A stretch of 64,000 nt of DNA, from the NCBI RefSeq assembly GCF_000151665.1, contig NW_013171827.1:20001-84000 (forward strand). The letters run 5' to 3'. This document shows positions 26,063-35,642 of the stretch, piece by piece. Numbering within the stretch: position 1 is the first letter of the stretch; each line of letters opens with the position of its first letter. The stretch comes from Blastocystis hominis (lineage: Eukaryota > Sar > Bigyra > Opalinata > Blastocystidae). The translations under genes were made by a program, and so were the position numbers. The notes beneath the pieces are model-generated. The model searched no databases, had not been told where the DNA came from, and saw only the letters and a program-made list of their open reading frames with translations.

Positions 26063-27322
26063 TTACAGTTCAACCACGCTCACCTTCAATTGTTGGAAGT
26101 AATGTGTGATCGTGGTATCATCACTACCAACCACTTTGATCGTCAATGGATTCGTCTTTGTCGGTGTAATCACGGACGAACCACTCGCAATTGTGGTAGG
26201 TACAGGATTGTTCAATGGAATGTTGATAATACGTGCCATGTCTGCACCAATTACTAGGTTCGGCGTGCTTGTGAATCCCATCAGCACTTGTTCATAGTTC
26301 GAACACCAAATCACCGTATCAATCGTGATCAAGTAGGATGTATCGGCTTTCAACGTGATTGTTTCTGTTCGATTTGTACCAGCTGATGTGAGTGATTCGG
26401 ATACGATTTCATGACCACTCGTCAAGGTATATTCGAATGTCTTACTCAACTTGGTGTCCGATGGAACGAAGGACGGTACATCACCATTCACTCCCAACAT
26501 GTACTTGCCACTGCTCGTCGAGATCGCCAATTTGCTCACTTCATCGCCATTATTGTACACAAGGCAATGTTCTAAGCTCGTACAACCCAGGATGTCTTTG
26601 TAGATTACCGAAGGAGTTAGATTGGTAATGACTGGCGAGGTACTGCTATTCTCGATCTTGAATGTAGCATAATCTGTCGTGGTCGGAAGTAATAGTCCAT
26701 ATGCTTGATCATCCCAATATGTCACGATCTTCTGTGTATCGGATTCAATTCCCAGGATATCATGGAAGGGACTTTTGGCATTGATTGTGGCGAAGTCATA
26801 ATTGTTACTCGAATCTGCATGAAGGAAGAATGATTCACTCTTGTTCGGCAATACACGGTCCTTATGATTGCTCGCGGTCGAATTCCAGTTTGCAATCGCA
26901 TACCTGTTAAACGTGTTGTCGTAGCCCATTGTTCCGAATATCAACGACTCATCGAAGACTTCTAAGGAAGGCGTAGTACCATCCGTTGTGAGAACATAGA
27001 TTCCGCTGGACGGCAAATCAATTCCTCCAAAGGTCGTATTGGTCTTGAAGAAGGGAATAGCTCCATTGGTTGGAATGGTAATCGATTGTCCATCGTTATC
27101 CTTGAAATACGAGTTATCCAAGGAAGTGAAATCTTCACCTGCGACGGACCATGTGAGCTCATCGCCGGTCTTGGTGAGCACATAGTTGCCATTGGTCGAC
27201 GGAAATGCGAACGTGTCGAAAGAGTTGTCCAAGTAGTACTGGATACCCTCGGTCATCTCTTTGCGCTTGAACACGCCGTTCTGGAGATAGACTTGTTTCT
27301 CAGGTTGTGTTGGTGTTGCCAT
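26063..27322 (-). CDS. Fibre-like virion protein, 419 aa (copy B)
   Basis: Homologue of the copy A fibre-like gene. The first 35 residues (VYLQNGVFKRKEMTEGIQYY) and the C-terminal domain (YEQVLMGFTSTPNLVI) are well conserved, whereas the central beta modules differ strongly and one is shorter. The frame is open throughout. The contrast between variable middle and stable ends fits an attachment protein under diversifying change, or recombination among element lineages. It is divergent from the capsid gene. Confidence 0.6.
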   Translation of the reverse strand: MATPTQPEKQVYLQNGVFKRKEMTEGIQYYLDNSFDTFAFPSTNGNYVLTKTGDELTWSVAGEDFTSLDNSYFKDNDGQSITIPTNGAIPFFKTNTTFGGIDLPSSGIYVLTTDGTTPSLEVFDESLIFGTMGYDNTFNRYAIANWNSTASNHKDRVLPNKSESFFLHADSSNNYDFATINAKSPFHDILGIESDTQKIVTYWDDQAYGLLLPTTTDYATFKIENSSTSPVITNLTPSVIYKDILGCTSLEHCLVYNNGDEVSKLAISTSSGKYMLGVNGDVPSFVPSDTKLSKTFEYTLTSGHEIVSESLTSAGTNRTETITLKADTSYLITIDTVIWCSNYEQVLMGFTSTPNLVIGADMARIINIPLNNPVPTTIASGSSVITPTKTNPLTIKVVGSDDTTITHYFQQLKVSVVEL

Positions 27323-27354
27323 TTACTATGGCAGATAATTTTTCCCTACAATAA

Positions 27355-28644
27355 ATGGCTACTACAATTCCTCCTGTACATAACTACGAATCGCAGATTG
27401 TGTCCAGCAATCAGTCCAATAACATCAAGTCAACCGATGTGATCAATTGGACGATCGCTCCATCCGGTGATGACGTGTACTTCAATCTCTACAAGTCACG
27501 AATGACCTTCAAGCTCAAGATCACCGGATTGGCAAATAATGCAGACAGTTCGTCGAAGGATATCTATGTTCCAGTGAAGAAGAACATGTCAGGCATTGTG
27601 AACAACACGAAGGTCACATACACCTATTGGAATGGTGAGAACTTGGCATCCTTGCCTCTGAGTGCAGACAATGAGAACATCGGTCAGATTCGGTCACTTT
27701 TGAATGCACTCACGGACAACAAGCACAACAGTGTGGTGAACGAAGGACTGAAGGAACTGTCCTACATCTACTACGATGCATTGGACTACGATACTGACGA
27801 TGAAACCGAGAGAGCTGCGGCCATCCTGGGTCGACCTTATGGCGGGAAGTTATTCTACAACATGCTCAAGTTCGTACAGCCACCTGGATCGACCACGGCG
27901 TACACGACGATCAATGTGAACTTTGCAGACATCTTCGAAGGTTGTTCCCAGGAACGATTCATCAATCTCACGCAGATGGATGCTCAGATCTATCCCACGA
28001 ACGACGATGCATACTTCTACATCGATGCTGGCAAAATCAATACCGCTACAAGTCCGGACGCTGTTCCATCAGCCACGACTTTCACTGGTATGTACTTCGA
28101 CACGTGTACGCTTTGGTATCACAGTTACAAGACGAGCGATGATTCGACCTTCGATCCTGAGGACACTCAGTTGGTGAAGAATCAGATCATGACCAAGACG
28201 TTCCGCATTCCTTCTGGCCAGAACTTCATCGATGATCGTGTGCTGGTCAACTTCCCCGTCAAAATGATGTTCATGATGTTCACAGACGACAAGGGCGATT
28301 TCTCGGAACTCCTTGATGTGCGATTCAAACGTATCTCCTTGAACATCGCTGGTGAACAGAAGCGTATCATCAATGTGGACAACACGAACACACCTGATGG
28401 AATTGATCACACGTTCTTCGAATGGATGGACTATCTTTGCAATAGTCGTTCCGACGAGTATGACACGCTGTTGACGTACAAGACGTGGTTGAATCAGTTC
28501 CGCATCTTTGCCTTCCCGTTAGCCGAGTGGTTTCCGATGCGAGCATCGAATCAGATCCAATTCGAAATCGAGTTGGAAGAGGATGTTGCAGCGACGACCC
28601 AGATGCACCTCATCATGATCCGTGCCAACACGGTAAACGCTTAA
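27355..28644 (+). CDS. Major capsid protein candidate (copy B)
   Basis: 429 residues, nearly identical to the copy A protein, with differences concentrated around residues 60-70 (NNADSSSKDIYVP against NNATGSPKVFYVP). The frame is open throughout. It lies 32 bp from the divergent fibre gene without any hairpins between. Confidence 0.75.
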   Translation: MATTIPPVHNYESQIVSSNQSNNIKSTDVINWTIAPSGDDVYFNLYKSRMTFKLKITGLANNADSSSKDIYVPVKKNMSGIVNNTKVTYTYWNGENLASLPLSADNENIGQIRSLLNALTDNKHNSVVNEGLKELSYIYYDALDYDTDDETERAAAILGRPYGGKLFYNMLKFVQPPGSTTAYTTINVNFADIFEGCSQERFINLTQMDAQIYPTNDDAYFYIDAGKINTATSPDAVPSATTFTGMYFDTCTLWYHSYKTSDDSTFDPEDTQLVKNQIMTKTFRIPSGQNFIDDRVLVNFPVKMMFMMFTDDKGDFSELLDVRFKRISLNIAGEQKRIINVDNTNTPDGIDHTFFEWMDYLCNSRSDEYDTLLTYKTWLNQFRIFAFPLAEWFPMRASNQIQFEIELEEDVAATTQMHLIMIRANTVNA

Positions 28645-28693
28645 GTGGAAATTAATATCACATAAAGAATTCAAAAAGTAAATATAAATAGAT

Positions 28694-29230
28694 ATGAACA
28701 ACAAGATTCAGGTTTTCGATCTTTCCAATACTTCTGACATCTCTCTCACCAAGGACGGCTTCAGAAAGAAGGGTGACTCAGCCAAGTATTTTTGCAAGAT
28801 CACCGATGCTACCATTGTTTTCGTGGGTGACAACTCGAAGTTCACCAGGGAAAAGAAGAAGCTGTTCAACGATGTCACGATCAGTCTTTCCAAGGAGCAA
28901 TCGGAGAATCTGCATGTTTTTCTTAATGCGACTGAAAAGGACAATCTTCCCTATCGTTCGAATGATAATGACGAAACCTTATTCAAAGTGAAAATGAGAC
29001 CAGATATGAGAATCATGGATAAGGACAGTAAGCCCATTAGAATCAATATAAAGGATGTTCCTTGCATTGCTCTCCGTGATTTCAAGGAAGCCATGGTTGA
29101 CATCGCGATAACCGGGGTGAGCAAGGAATTCGATACTGACGATGGTGATGTTATTTCTTTCGCAACTCTTACGGCTACTCAGATAAGAGTTATCGATAAG
29201 GACAATGAATGTGACTATGACATCCTGTAA
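28694..29230 (+). CDS. Conserved Polinton protein, 178 aa (copy B)
   Basis: Counterpart of the 181-residue copy A gene. The N-terminal half (IQVFDLSNTSDISLTKDGF) is highly conserved, the C-terminal half more diverged. It is open throughout and again sits between capsid and ATPase genes. A TTTCAGTTTGG variant of the 3' motif lies at 29267-29277. Confidence 0.6.
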   Translation: MNNKIQVFDLSNTSDISLTKDGFRKKGDSAKYFCKITDATIVFVGDNSKFTREKKKLFNDVTISLSKEQSENLHVFLNATEKDNLPYRSNDNDETLFKVKMRPDMRIMDKDSKPIRINIKDVPCIALRDFKEAMVDIAITGVSKEFDTDDGDVISFATLTATQIRVIDKDNECDYDIL

Positions 29231-29319
29231 AGGGAGGGAAATAGAGTTTCTCTCCTGACAATCATTTTTCAGTTTGGTCACCATGGATGGTATAGTAAAT
29301 AGTGCAACCACAGTAAGTC

Positions 29320-30687
29320 ATGGAAGATAGTCCATACATTCCCAACATTGATGCAACATTGCTCGCCATTAAGAATCGAATAAGACGATTCAATCATCGA
29401 TGTCCGTATAACAACAAACGATTGACAAGAAGAACAGAAAATACGCTCAATCAAGCCGAAGTAATGCAGGATACCATCAAACAACGGATGGAGAATGAAA
29501 CCGATGAAGAGAAGAGCAAGCAATATGCCAAAATACTGCGAGAACTAGCCGACTACATCCAACCAGAGCAAACCATTGATAAGCAATTACAGGATCTTCG
29601 ACAGAACAAGGAAAGCATGGGCATTATGAAGTTCGATTGGGAACTCGATTGTCAGGACACATTCCTCAATCAATTCACGCTCATCATTGCTCCTTCCAAG
29701 TCGGGTAAGTCGTTCCTCATCAATCAGTTGTGCTATGAGATACCTAACTCGTTCGACAAGATCTGCTTCTTCATGGGAAAGGTGAGCTATGAAAACAAGT
29801 GTCCACAAGTGCTCAAACATGTCGCCAACAAAGCAGGCATCAAGACACAATGGATCAACACGGACAGCGAAGTACGTCCTGAATTCACGGATAGCGAGGA
29901 CGTCGCGTACAAACAATTGAATGAGGACGGATCAAGTGTGGCAATCTACAACGACACCACATATCCATCCATCTACATCTTCGACGACCTGTACACGAAG
30001 CCGAATGATCATTGGGTGGTGAACTTCATGGACACCATGGCTTGCATGAGTCGACATCGAAAGACCAGTTGCTTCATTGCATTCCAAGGATTCTCTCGAT
30101 TGAGCAACAAGATTCTGGATAACGCCACTCGAATCTTCTTGTACTATGACATCCTTGGACGCGAGGATCTATGGCGCAAAATGAAGATACCACCGAGTAA
30201 TCTATCCGAGGTACTTCGTGATATCCAGATGGGCATGCACACACGATGGTACTACCTGGACGACGATTCGTTGGTCGAGTACGTTCCATACGAACTGAGT
30301 AGCAAACAACAGACAATCAACAAGATGCGATCGAAGTTACCGAAGGCATTGAGTGATGAACGAAAACGCAAAGAAGTGGAAGAGAAGCAACGACAAGTAC
30401 AACAACTCGAGCAGGAACTGGGACGCACGAAGTGTTTCCCTGGACAACGAAGTTGTCCCGATGAACTCGGCAAAGGTATAACAAGAAGGGAGGAAAAGAG
30501 AGACAAGAGCCGTTCGTACAATCTATTGGACATTAAAGAGGCGGTCCAAATCAAACCACAGGACTACAGCAAATCCATCAACACGAAAGAATTCCAGATC
30601 GTACAGAAACCGAGGAATGAAACGCAGAACTACTCTAGCTACAATTCTATCAAGCAGAAGAAAGGCAAAGGATTGCATTCCAGGTAA
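29320..30687 (+). CDS. A32/FtsK-type packaging ATPase (copy B)
   Basis: 455 residues with Walker A IIAPSKSGKSFLINQL and Walker B SIYIFDDLY, nearly identical to copy A in the core. The start goes directly from SPYI to PNID, without the hairpin-derived residues of A. The C-terminal coiled coil carries a different insertion with a single small hairpin (30442-30458). The frame is open. Confidence 0.85.
   Translation: MEDSPYIPNIDATLLAIKNRIRRFNHRCPYNNKRLTRRTENTLNQAEVMQDTIKQRMENETDEEKSKQYAKILRELADYIQPEQTIDKQLQDLRQNKESMGIMKFDWELDCQDTFLNQFTLIIAPSKSGKSFLINQLCYEIPNSFDKICFFMGKVSYENKCPQVLKHVANKAGIKTQWINTDSEVRPEFTDSEDVAYKQLNEDGSSVAIYNDTTYPSIYIFDDLYTKPNDHWVVNFMDTMACMSRHRKTSCFIAFQGFSRLSNKILDNATRIFLYYDILGREDLWRKMKIPPSNLSEVLRDIQMGMHTRWYYLDDDSLVEYVPYELSSKQQTINKMRSKLPKALSDERKRKEVEEKQRQVQQLEQELGRTKCFPGQRSCPDELGKGITRREEKRDKSRSYNLLDIKEAVQIKPQDYSKSINTKEFQIVQKPRNETQNYSSYNSIKQKKGKGLHSR
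30442..30458. repeat. Single GC hairpin in the copy B ATPase gene
   Basis: GGACAAC-GAA-GTTGTCC, inside a region that differs from copy A. It is the only hairpin of this type that I find in copy B, perhaps half of a decayed double unit. Confidence 0.65.
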
Positions 30688-30708
30688 GACTTGACATAAT
30701 CAGGATGA

Positions 30709-30719
30709 CCAAAGTGAAA
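30709..30719 (-). terminator. Candidate element-specific 3'-end motif (copy B)
   Basis: TTTCACTTTGG on the minus strand, 24 nt beyond the end of the protease region. Confidence 0.4.
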
Positions 30720-30742
30720 ATGGGTTTATTATTCATTTACAT

Positions 30743-31143
30743 CTATATCCTTTGGATAGCCGGGTCAACAGCGTCGTGCGTGTACAAGTGAAGGAGTGCC
30801 AGGTAGCCACAGTTGTTGGCAAAGATCGACTGGTATTTCACTTTGTTCACACAGAATACACGGTTCGTGTCTGCCATGGGAAGTCATTCATCTCATCAAA
30901 GCTGTCCTGGTAGTTCAGTGTGCCATTGTCCTCACGAAAGCAAGACACGAAGTGGCCGAGGTTTCCACCGTCTAAAAAGGGTATCCAGATGATGCAATTC
31001 GCTGGTTCTTTGTACTTCTTTGCCAAGGACTTGTACTTGTCCAATTCCATCACATCAAAGTCGGGTATCTCGAGTTGCTTGGCCAGTATTCGAACTTCAT
31101 CGAAAGTCATTGGTTCAGCATCCACATTCATGTGCCCATGCAT
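30743..31143 (-). pseudogene. Adenain-like protease (copy B, broken)
   Basis: Matches the copy A protease, including the LGHFVSCF and YQDSFDEM segments and the Cys-containing NNCGYLALLHLY segment. It has the empty site for the double hairpin. Broken (about one break). Confidence 0.75.
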
Positions 31144-31153
31144 GTAGAGCTTT

Positions 31154-32182
31154 CCTAGTACACTCTCCTTCGAATCACTGACTTCTCTATCTTATTCTTG
31201 TTCTGTGGAAGGGCTGTGAGGATGCGATTCTTGTTTTTCGTCACGACTGGAGTTGCCATCACTTCGTCCGAGAGATCGGAGATGTCATAGCCTGCATCGG
31301 ATGCCTTTGCGTTGTCGGACGCCTTTTCGTCCTTACCTCAGAGTCTATTGGCGACATCGGTTATCCCTTCTTTTGTCATGTTGCTTACTACATTCGCCAT
31401 CTGTTTCACAGTATCCGATCCTGTCTTCTGGGATACATAGTTCACACCCTTGTTGATCGCGTTATTCGCAGTATTCGTGCCAACATTTACCAGGATATCG
31501 GTGATGGGTTTCAACTTGTCTGCATTGTTGTCGTACCAACCTTTGATCTTGTTCCAGGCATTCTTGAAGAACGTGCCAACACGACTGGAACCGGCATACA
31601 ATGCACCGCCACGGACTTCAATGTTATTACTTTATCGTTCAATGGCTTTCATGGTCTTCAACACATCGTCGTAATCACTAGGGTTGATTCCATTGAGGAA
31701 CACAGCAAAAGCACCACCGAATTTGAGGGCGACACCTTTGTCACAAGTTTTCATTAATGCCTTGAGGCTTGAGATGATCTGTGGAGCCATCCGGATCAGT
31801 GCAGAAATCACTGTGGCAGCAATGGTTCCGAGTACACCTCCTTTCTTTAAACTGTTAGATTGTTTATCAATTGCGCTTCATTAAAGGCCAGGGCGCCGCC
31901 GAATTTATAATTGCCGCCTGTAACCGACTTTGTAGTCCCGAATGCCACTGCTCCACCTTGGTTGACATCGGTCGACATGGCAATCGCGTCGGCACTTTTC
32001 GTTGGAGTTTGCTTTGGAGTTCGTTTCTTTCTCTTGCTGGAAACCGGAGCGTTTACTGGCGTTTTTAGTTCCTTGTGAAGATTCAATGTCTTGCGTCGGT
32101 CCACGATCGTTCCACTATCCTGTTCTCGGAAATCGGGTTCGCCATAGAAAGCAGATATATCAACAGTGAATGGAATTGCCAT
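31154..32182 (-). pseudogene. GG-motif virion protein (copy B, broken)
   Basis: Starts AIPFTVDISAFYGEPDFREQ as in copy A, has the basic stretch and several G-G-A motifs, then the Asn/Ala-rich helical C-terminal part. Broken, with a few breaks. The hairpin-derived residues of copy A are absent. Confidence 0.7.
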
Positions 32183-32192
32183 TTATGCATAC

Positions 32193-32202
32193 AAAGTGAA
32201 AA
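32193..32202 (-). terminator. Candidate element-specific 3'-end motif (copy B)
   Basis: TTTCACTTTG on the minus strand, about 22 nt beyond the end of the coiled-coil gene region; same position as 5676-5685 in copy A. Confidence 0.4.
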
Positions 32203-32223
32203 GAAGATCACAACTATATTCAT

Positions 32224-34616
32224 TTAGCCATTTAAACCTTGTGTAACGAACATATCCTTGATTGTGTTATACGTATTTTGCAGATATTGCTCGAATTGTT
32301 GATCTACATTGACAGCAAACCGTTTGATCTTGTTTCTCATATAGTTCAAATAATCTGGAGTTATGTCCTTACTATTAGCTACTCGTATGAAGAAACTCAT
32401 CAGTACGGCGTCTTCATTTCGATCACGATAAGCCCTGAAGAGACGTGAGAATCCAAGGTCATTTGCAAATTGAGCGAAAACAGGATTGTTGAAATTGCGA
32501 GCAAGCAAACTTGAGAAAGCAATGAAATCTTCGCGAGTATCATCACTTTTCCAACCTTTGTTAAGGTCATACTCTCTATTTTCAGATCTTTCAATCAAGG
32601 CTGCAGCTCGATTCACTCGATCGATTGCTTGAGGTGTGAATCTTTGAGTATTTATAACTCCAGGTTGACGATCATCCAATAAGATTACAGGTTGTTGATT
32701 GTGTGGCTGATTCCTGAGATATTCATATGATTGCCAAATGGCATCCATGAAATTCTGAATTCCTCTCACATTCTGCTGATACAATTGTTGATATAATTGA
32801 TCCCGGGTCAGCTGAGTATTAGCAAATTGATTACTCATTGTAGTAAGCAGCTGACCAGTTTGAACATGTCCATCAACAACTGCATTACCAACATCTGTCA
32901 ATAGGTTGTTAGTTTGAGTCTGATTTTCAGCAAGTTGATCAACAATTACACCCGTAGAATCTTTGATTAGCTTGGTAGTTTGAGCTTGTCCTTGTTCATA
33001 TTGCTTACCCAGAGTATTCGTATCATCCATTAATTGCTGCCTAGTTGCCTTTCTTTCATTTTCAACAGCATTGTCAAGAGCTAGCAGATTCTGATTCGTA
33101 GTCTGCAATTCATTTGACAAGTTTTCAATCAAAGGTGTGAATCGATTGAATGATTCAACCAACCGTTTGTTGATTTCATTATATACTTTTGCCAACTCAG
33201 CAGATACAAATTGCTGAATGAAGCTGTTTCGCTCTGTCCATTGTTTCAAGTAATCATTGTATTGTTTCGCCATGAACTCTGTCAATTCATCGATTCGCAT
33301 TTCACTTTGTTTGGGAATCAATACTTGGATATCAGCAATTGCAGGAGGATCAGGTTTGTTTTCAATGCCTTGAAGACGAGTTTCGACTCCTTTCAAATAT
33401 TTATTACTCTCTTAAATCACCGCTTTCTGTTGATTTATTAATTTTCCAATATTCTGGAACACCTTGTCATTTCCTGTTGCAATGCTTATTGACAGTTCGG
33501 CATGTTAATTTCTCAACAGCCTGATTCCTTGGCTCGTATTTTTCAATTTATCATTAACACTTGCCAACAAGTACATCATCATAGGATAATCTGTCTTCTC
33601 ATCTTGTAATAAATTGATTCTTTCTGTTACATAAGCTATTGCATTATAAATATTGCCAAGGTTCACCTGGATATCGAAACTCTTCATCATAATAATCACT
33701 TCATTCAACTTGTTGAAAGGGGCTTCACATCCAATTGGATGGCCAGTGGCGCCACATTCAATGGAGCTGGCGGAGGCGGTGCATTCATCTCTTGTTGTAT
33801 CTCACTACTTAGATCTATATGTCGTGATTCGGGTTTGACCATCCATCGTCCACGTTCAACACGACCTTCAGATAGCAAATTATAGTATTCCGGACTACCT
33901 CGCTTTGCTATATGTGTTAAACCATGAACGTATACCGTGCTATTGTCGTCATTCCATAATAGAGGTGTTTCCGCTGGATCGACATTTGCTGATAATTCAC
34001 TTCGCAAGCTAGTAACAATATTATGAAACGATGCACTCTGCTGATCAAATATGTTGATGCTATCGCCCATTCGTTGAGCTGCAACCGTTATGGCATCAGC
34101 AGCATTCTTCATTTCGTTGATGCGGACTCCAACATCACCAGGGATATTCACGATTTGTGCATCGCCAACCTGTGATCTCTGGTAGCAGATACGATAGGGT
34201 GATACTGGTCCATATCCAAATGGATTATCAAAGATAGCTCGTTTCTCCATATCAGATAACTCGTGATTCACAGACTGGACAATGATCTTGTTGAACTTAT
34301 TGTCAATTTTAGCATTGTAGACCACATTGTCCTCGAATGAGTACAACAGCACGTTCTCATTATCAATTCGCTACATTTGATATCCACGCATGTCCGAGAC
34401 GGATACACGACGACGTTCAGCAGGTGAGAGATTCATGTACGAATCAAACAAGGTTCGCTTCTGTCGCCATTGTTCACTCCTCATGCGCTGTTGATTGAAT
34501 TCACTTTCAACGACTTTATCGAAATATCGATTCAACATTTTGTCCATCATGTTTCTCGATTTCACTTTGTGTGGTTTGAATCGAATGATTGGAATTGTAG
34601 CAACGTATTCATCCAT
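32224..34616 (-). pseudogene. Coiled-coil virion-type protein (copy B, broken)
   Basis: Matches the 815-residue copy A gene from end to end, with a shorter repeat section (fewer DNQTQT-type units) and several breaks. The N-terminal 80 residues are identical to copy A. Its start overlaps the end of the next gene by 8 nt. Confidence 0.8.
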
Positions 34617-35313
34617 TCTTTACTGAAGGGGTATAGCACGAAATCGTGAATGAGATGTAGACATTCGAGTTCATTGAGATCGGATTGTCATTCGCATCTG
34701 TCAGTACCCAATCAATGGAATCCAGGTTCGATTGTTCAATCACATCGATCGATAGGTTATCCCAGGTGATCATGTTGTTCAGTCCCATCGATACATGAAT
34801 CAGGTTATCGATCAGCGGACTCTTCAGACCGAATGTTTGAGCATTGATACTACTATAGACTCGGATCCCACTCATGCCGTTCGTGATGTCGTAGGGTTCA
34901 CTCGCTACCATGCCTGCCTCAACGATACCTTCCAACTTGAGGATGCTCGTGTAATCAGGTGCGCCACTAAGGTCAACAGCGGTCGCCACGTCACTGTTCA
35001 GGTATGCCCGGTTAACATCGTCTACCTGGATGGAGTCGGCTATAGCACGGCATAACTCGGTAATCGAGTAGTAGCCAGGACCGACGTTGTAGACCATTTC
35101 AAACCCTGACAACATTTGAACCTTCACGACATTCATTGCACGAATGTTCCAGAGAGACGTTGTATCGATTTTACACGTAATCGAAGTGATCTTGTACACA
35201 AGGTCACGAGGCATTATCACCGTGTTGAACGTTTCATGGTATCGTTCGTTGTTCTTCGGAATTACTGTATTGTGGTTAATCACACTCACCGGTAGTGCAC
35301 GATTATGACTCAT
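34609..35313 (-). CDS. Virion-type protein with G-Y-Y module, 234 aa (copy B)
   Basis: Near-identical to 2414-3112 in copy A; the last residues differ because the hairpin-free junction makes it run 8 nt into the next gene. Its start overlaps the stop of the 110-residue gene as ATGA. The frame is open. Confidence 0.65.
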   Translation of the reverse strand: MSHNRALPVSVINHNTVIPKNNERYHETFNTVIMPRDLVYKITSITCKIDTTSLWNIRAMNVVKVQMLSGFEMVYNVGPGYYSITELCRAIADSIQVDDVNRAYLNSDVATAVDLSGAPDYTSILKLEGIVEAGMVASEPYDITNGMSGIRVYSSINAQTFGLKSPLIDNLIHVSMGLNNMITWDNLSIDVIEQSNLDSIDWVLTDANDNPISMNSNVYISFTISCYTPSVKNG

Positions 35314-35642
35314 TTACTTTGGAGAACATGGAAGTGAATGCACACTGTAATCGGCATTGGTGAGGCAATCGTTGCACCGGTCTTATCGGTCAACGAGAAT
35401 GACCATTTGCGACTTTTGGGTACCACGACATTCATGTGTGCATTCTCCGTACACTGTTGGTTCAATACAACCAACGGAGACTGTCGTCGTTCTTGCATGT
35501 TGTTCACTCGATCAAGGACAAGGCAGGTGCCAGGCGATTCTCCCTTCATAGACACTCGATCGATCACCATGTCGCTTTTGATGAGATTGTTACTTGTGAA
35601 TTCATGTTCGTACGTTCGAGTAATGTTGAATACTAGATTCAT
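35310..35642 (-). CDS. Small Polinton protein, 110 aa (copy B)
   Basis: Near-identical to the 110-residue copy A gene. Both ends overlap neighbours by ATGA, so this run of genes is contiguous in copy B. Confidence 0.65.
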   Translation of the reverse strand: MNLVFNITRTYEHEFTSNNLIKSDMVIDRVSMKGESPGTCLVLDRVNNMQERRQSPLVVLNQQCTENAHMNVVVPKSRKWSFSLTDKTGATIASPMPITVCIHFHVLQSK

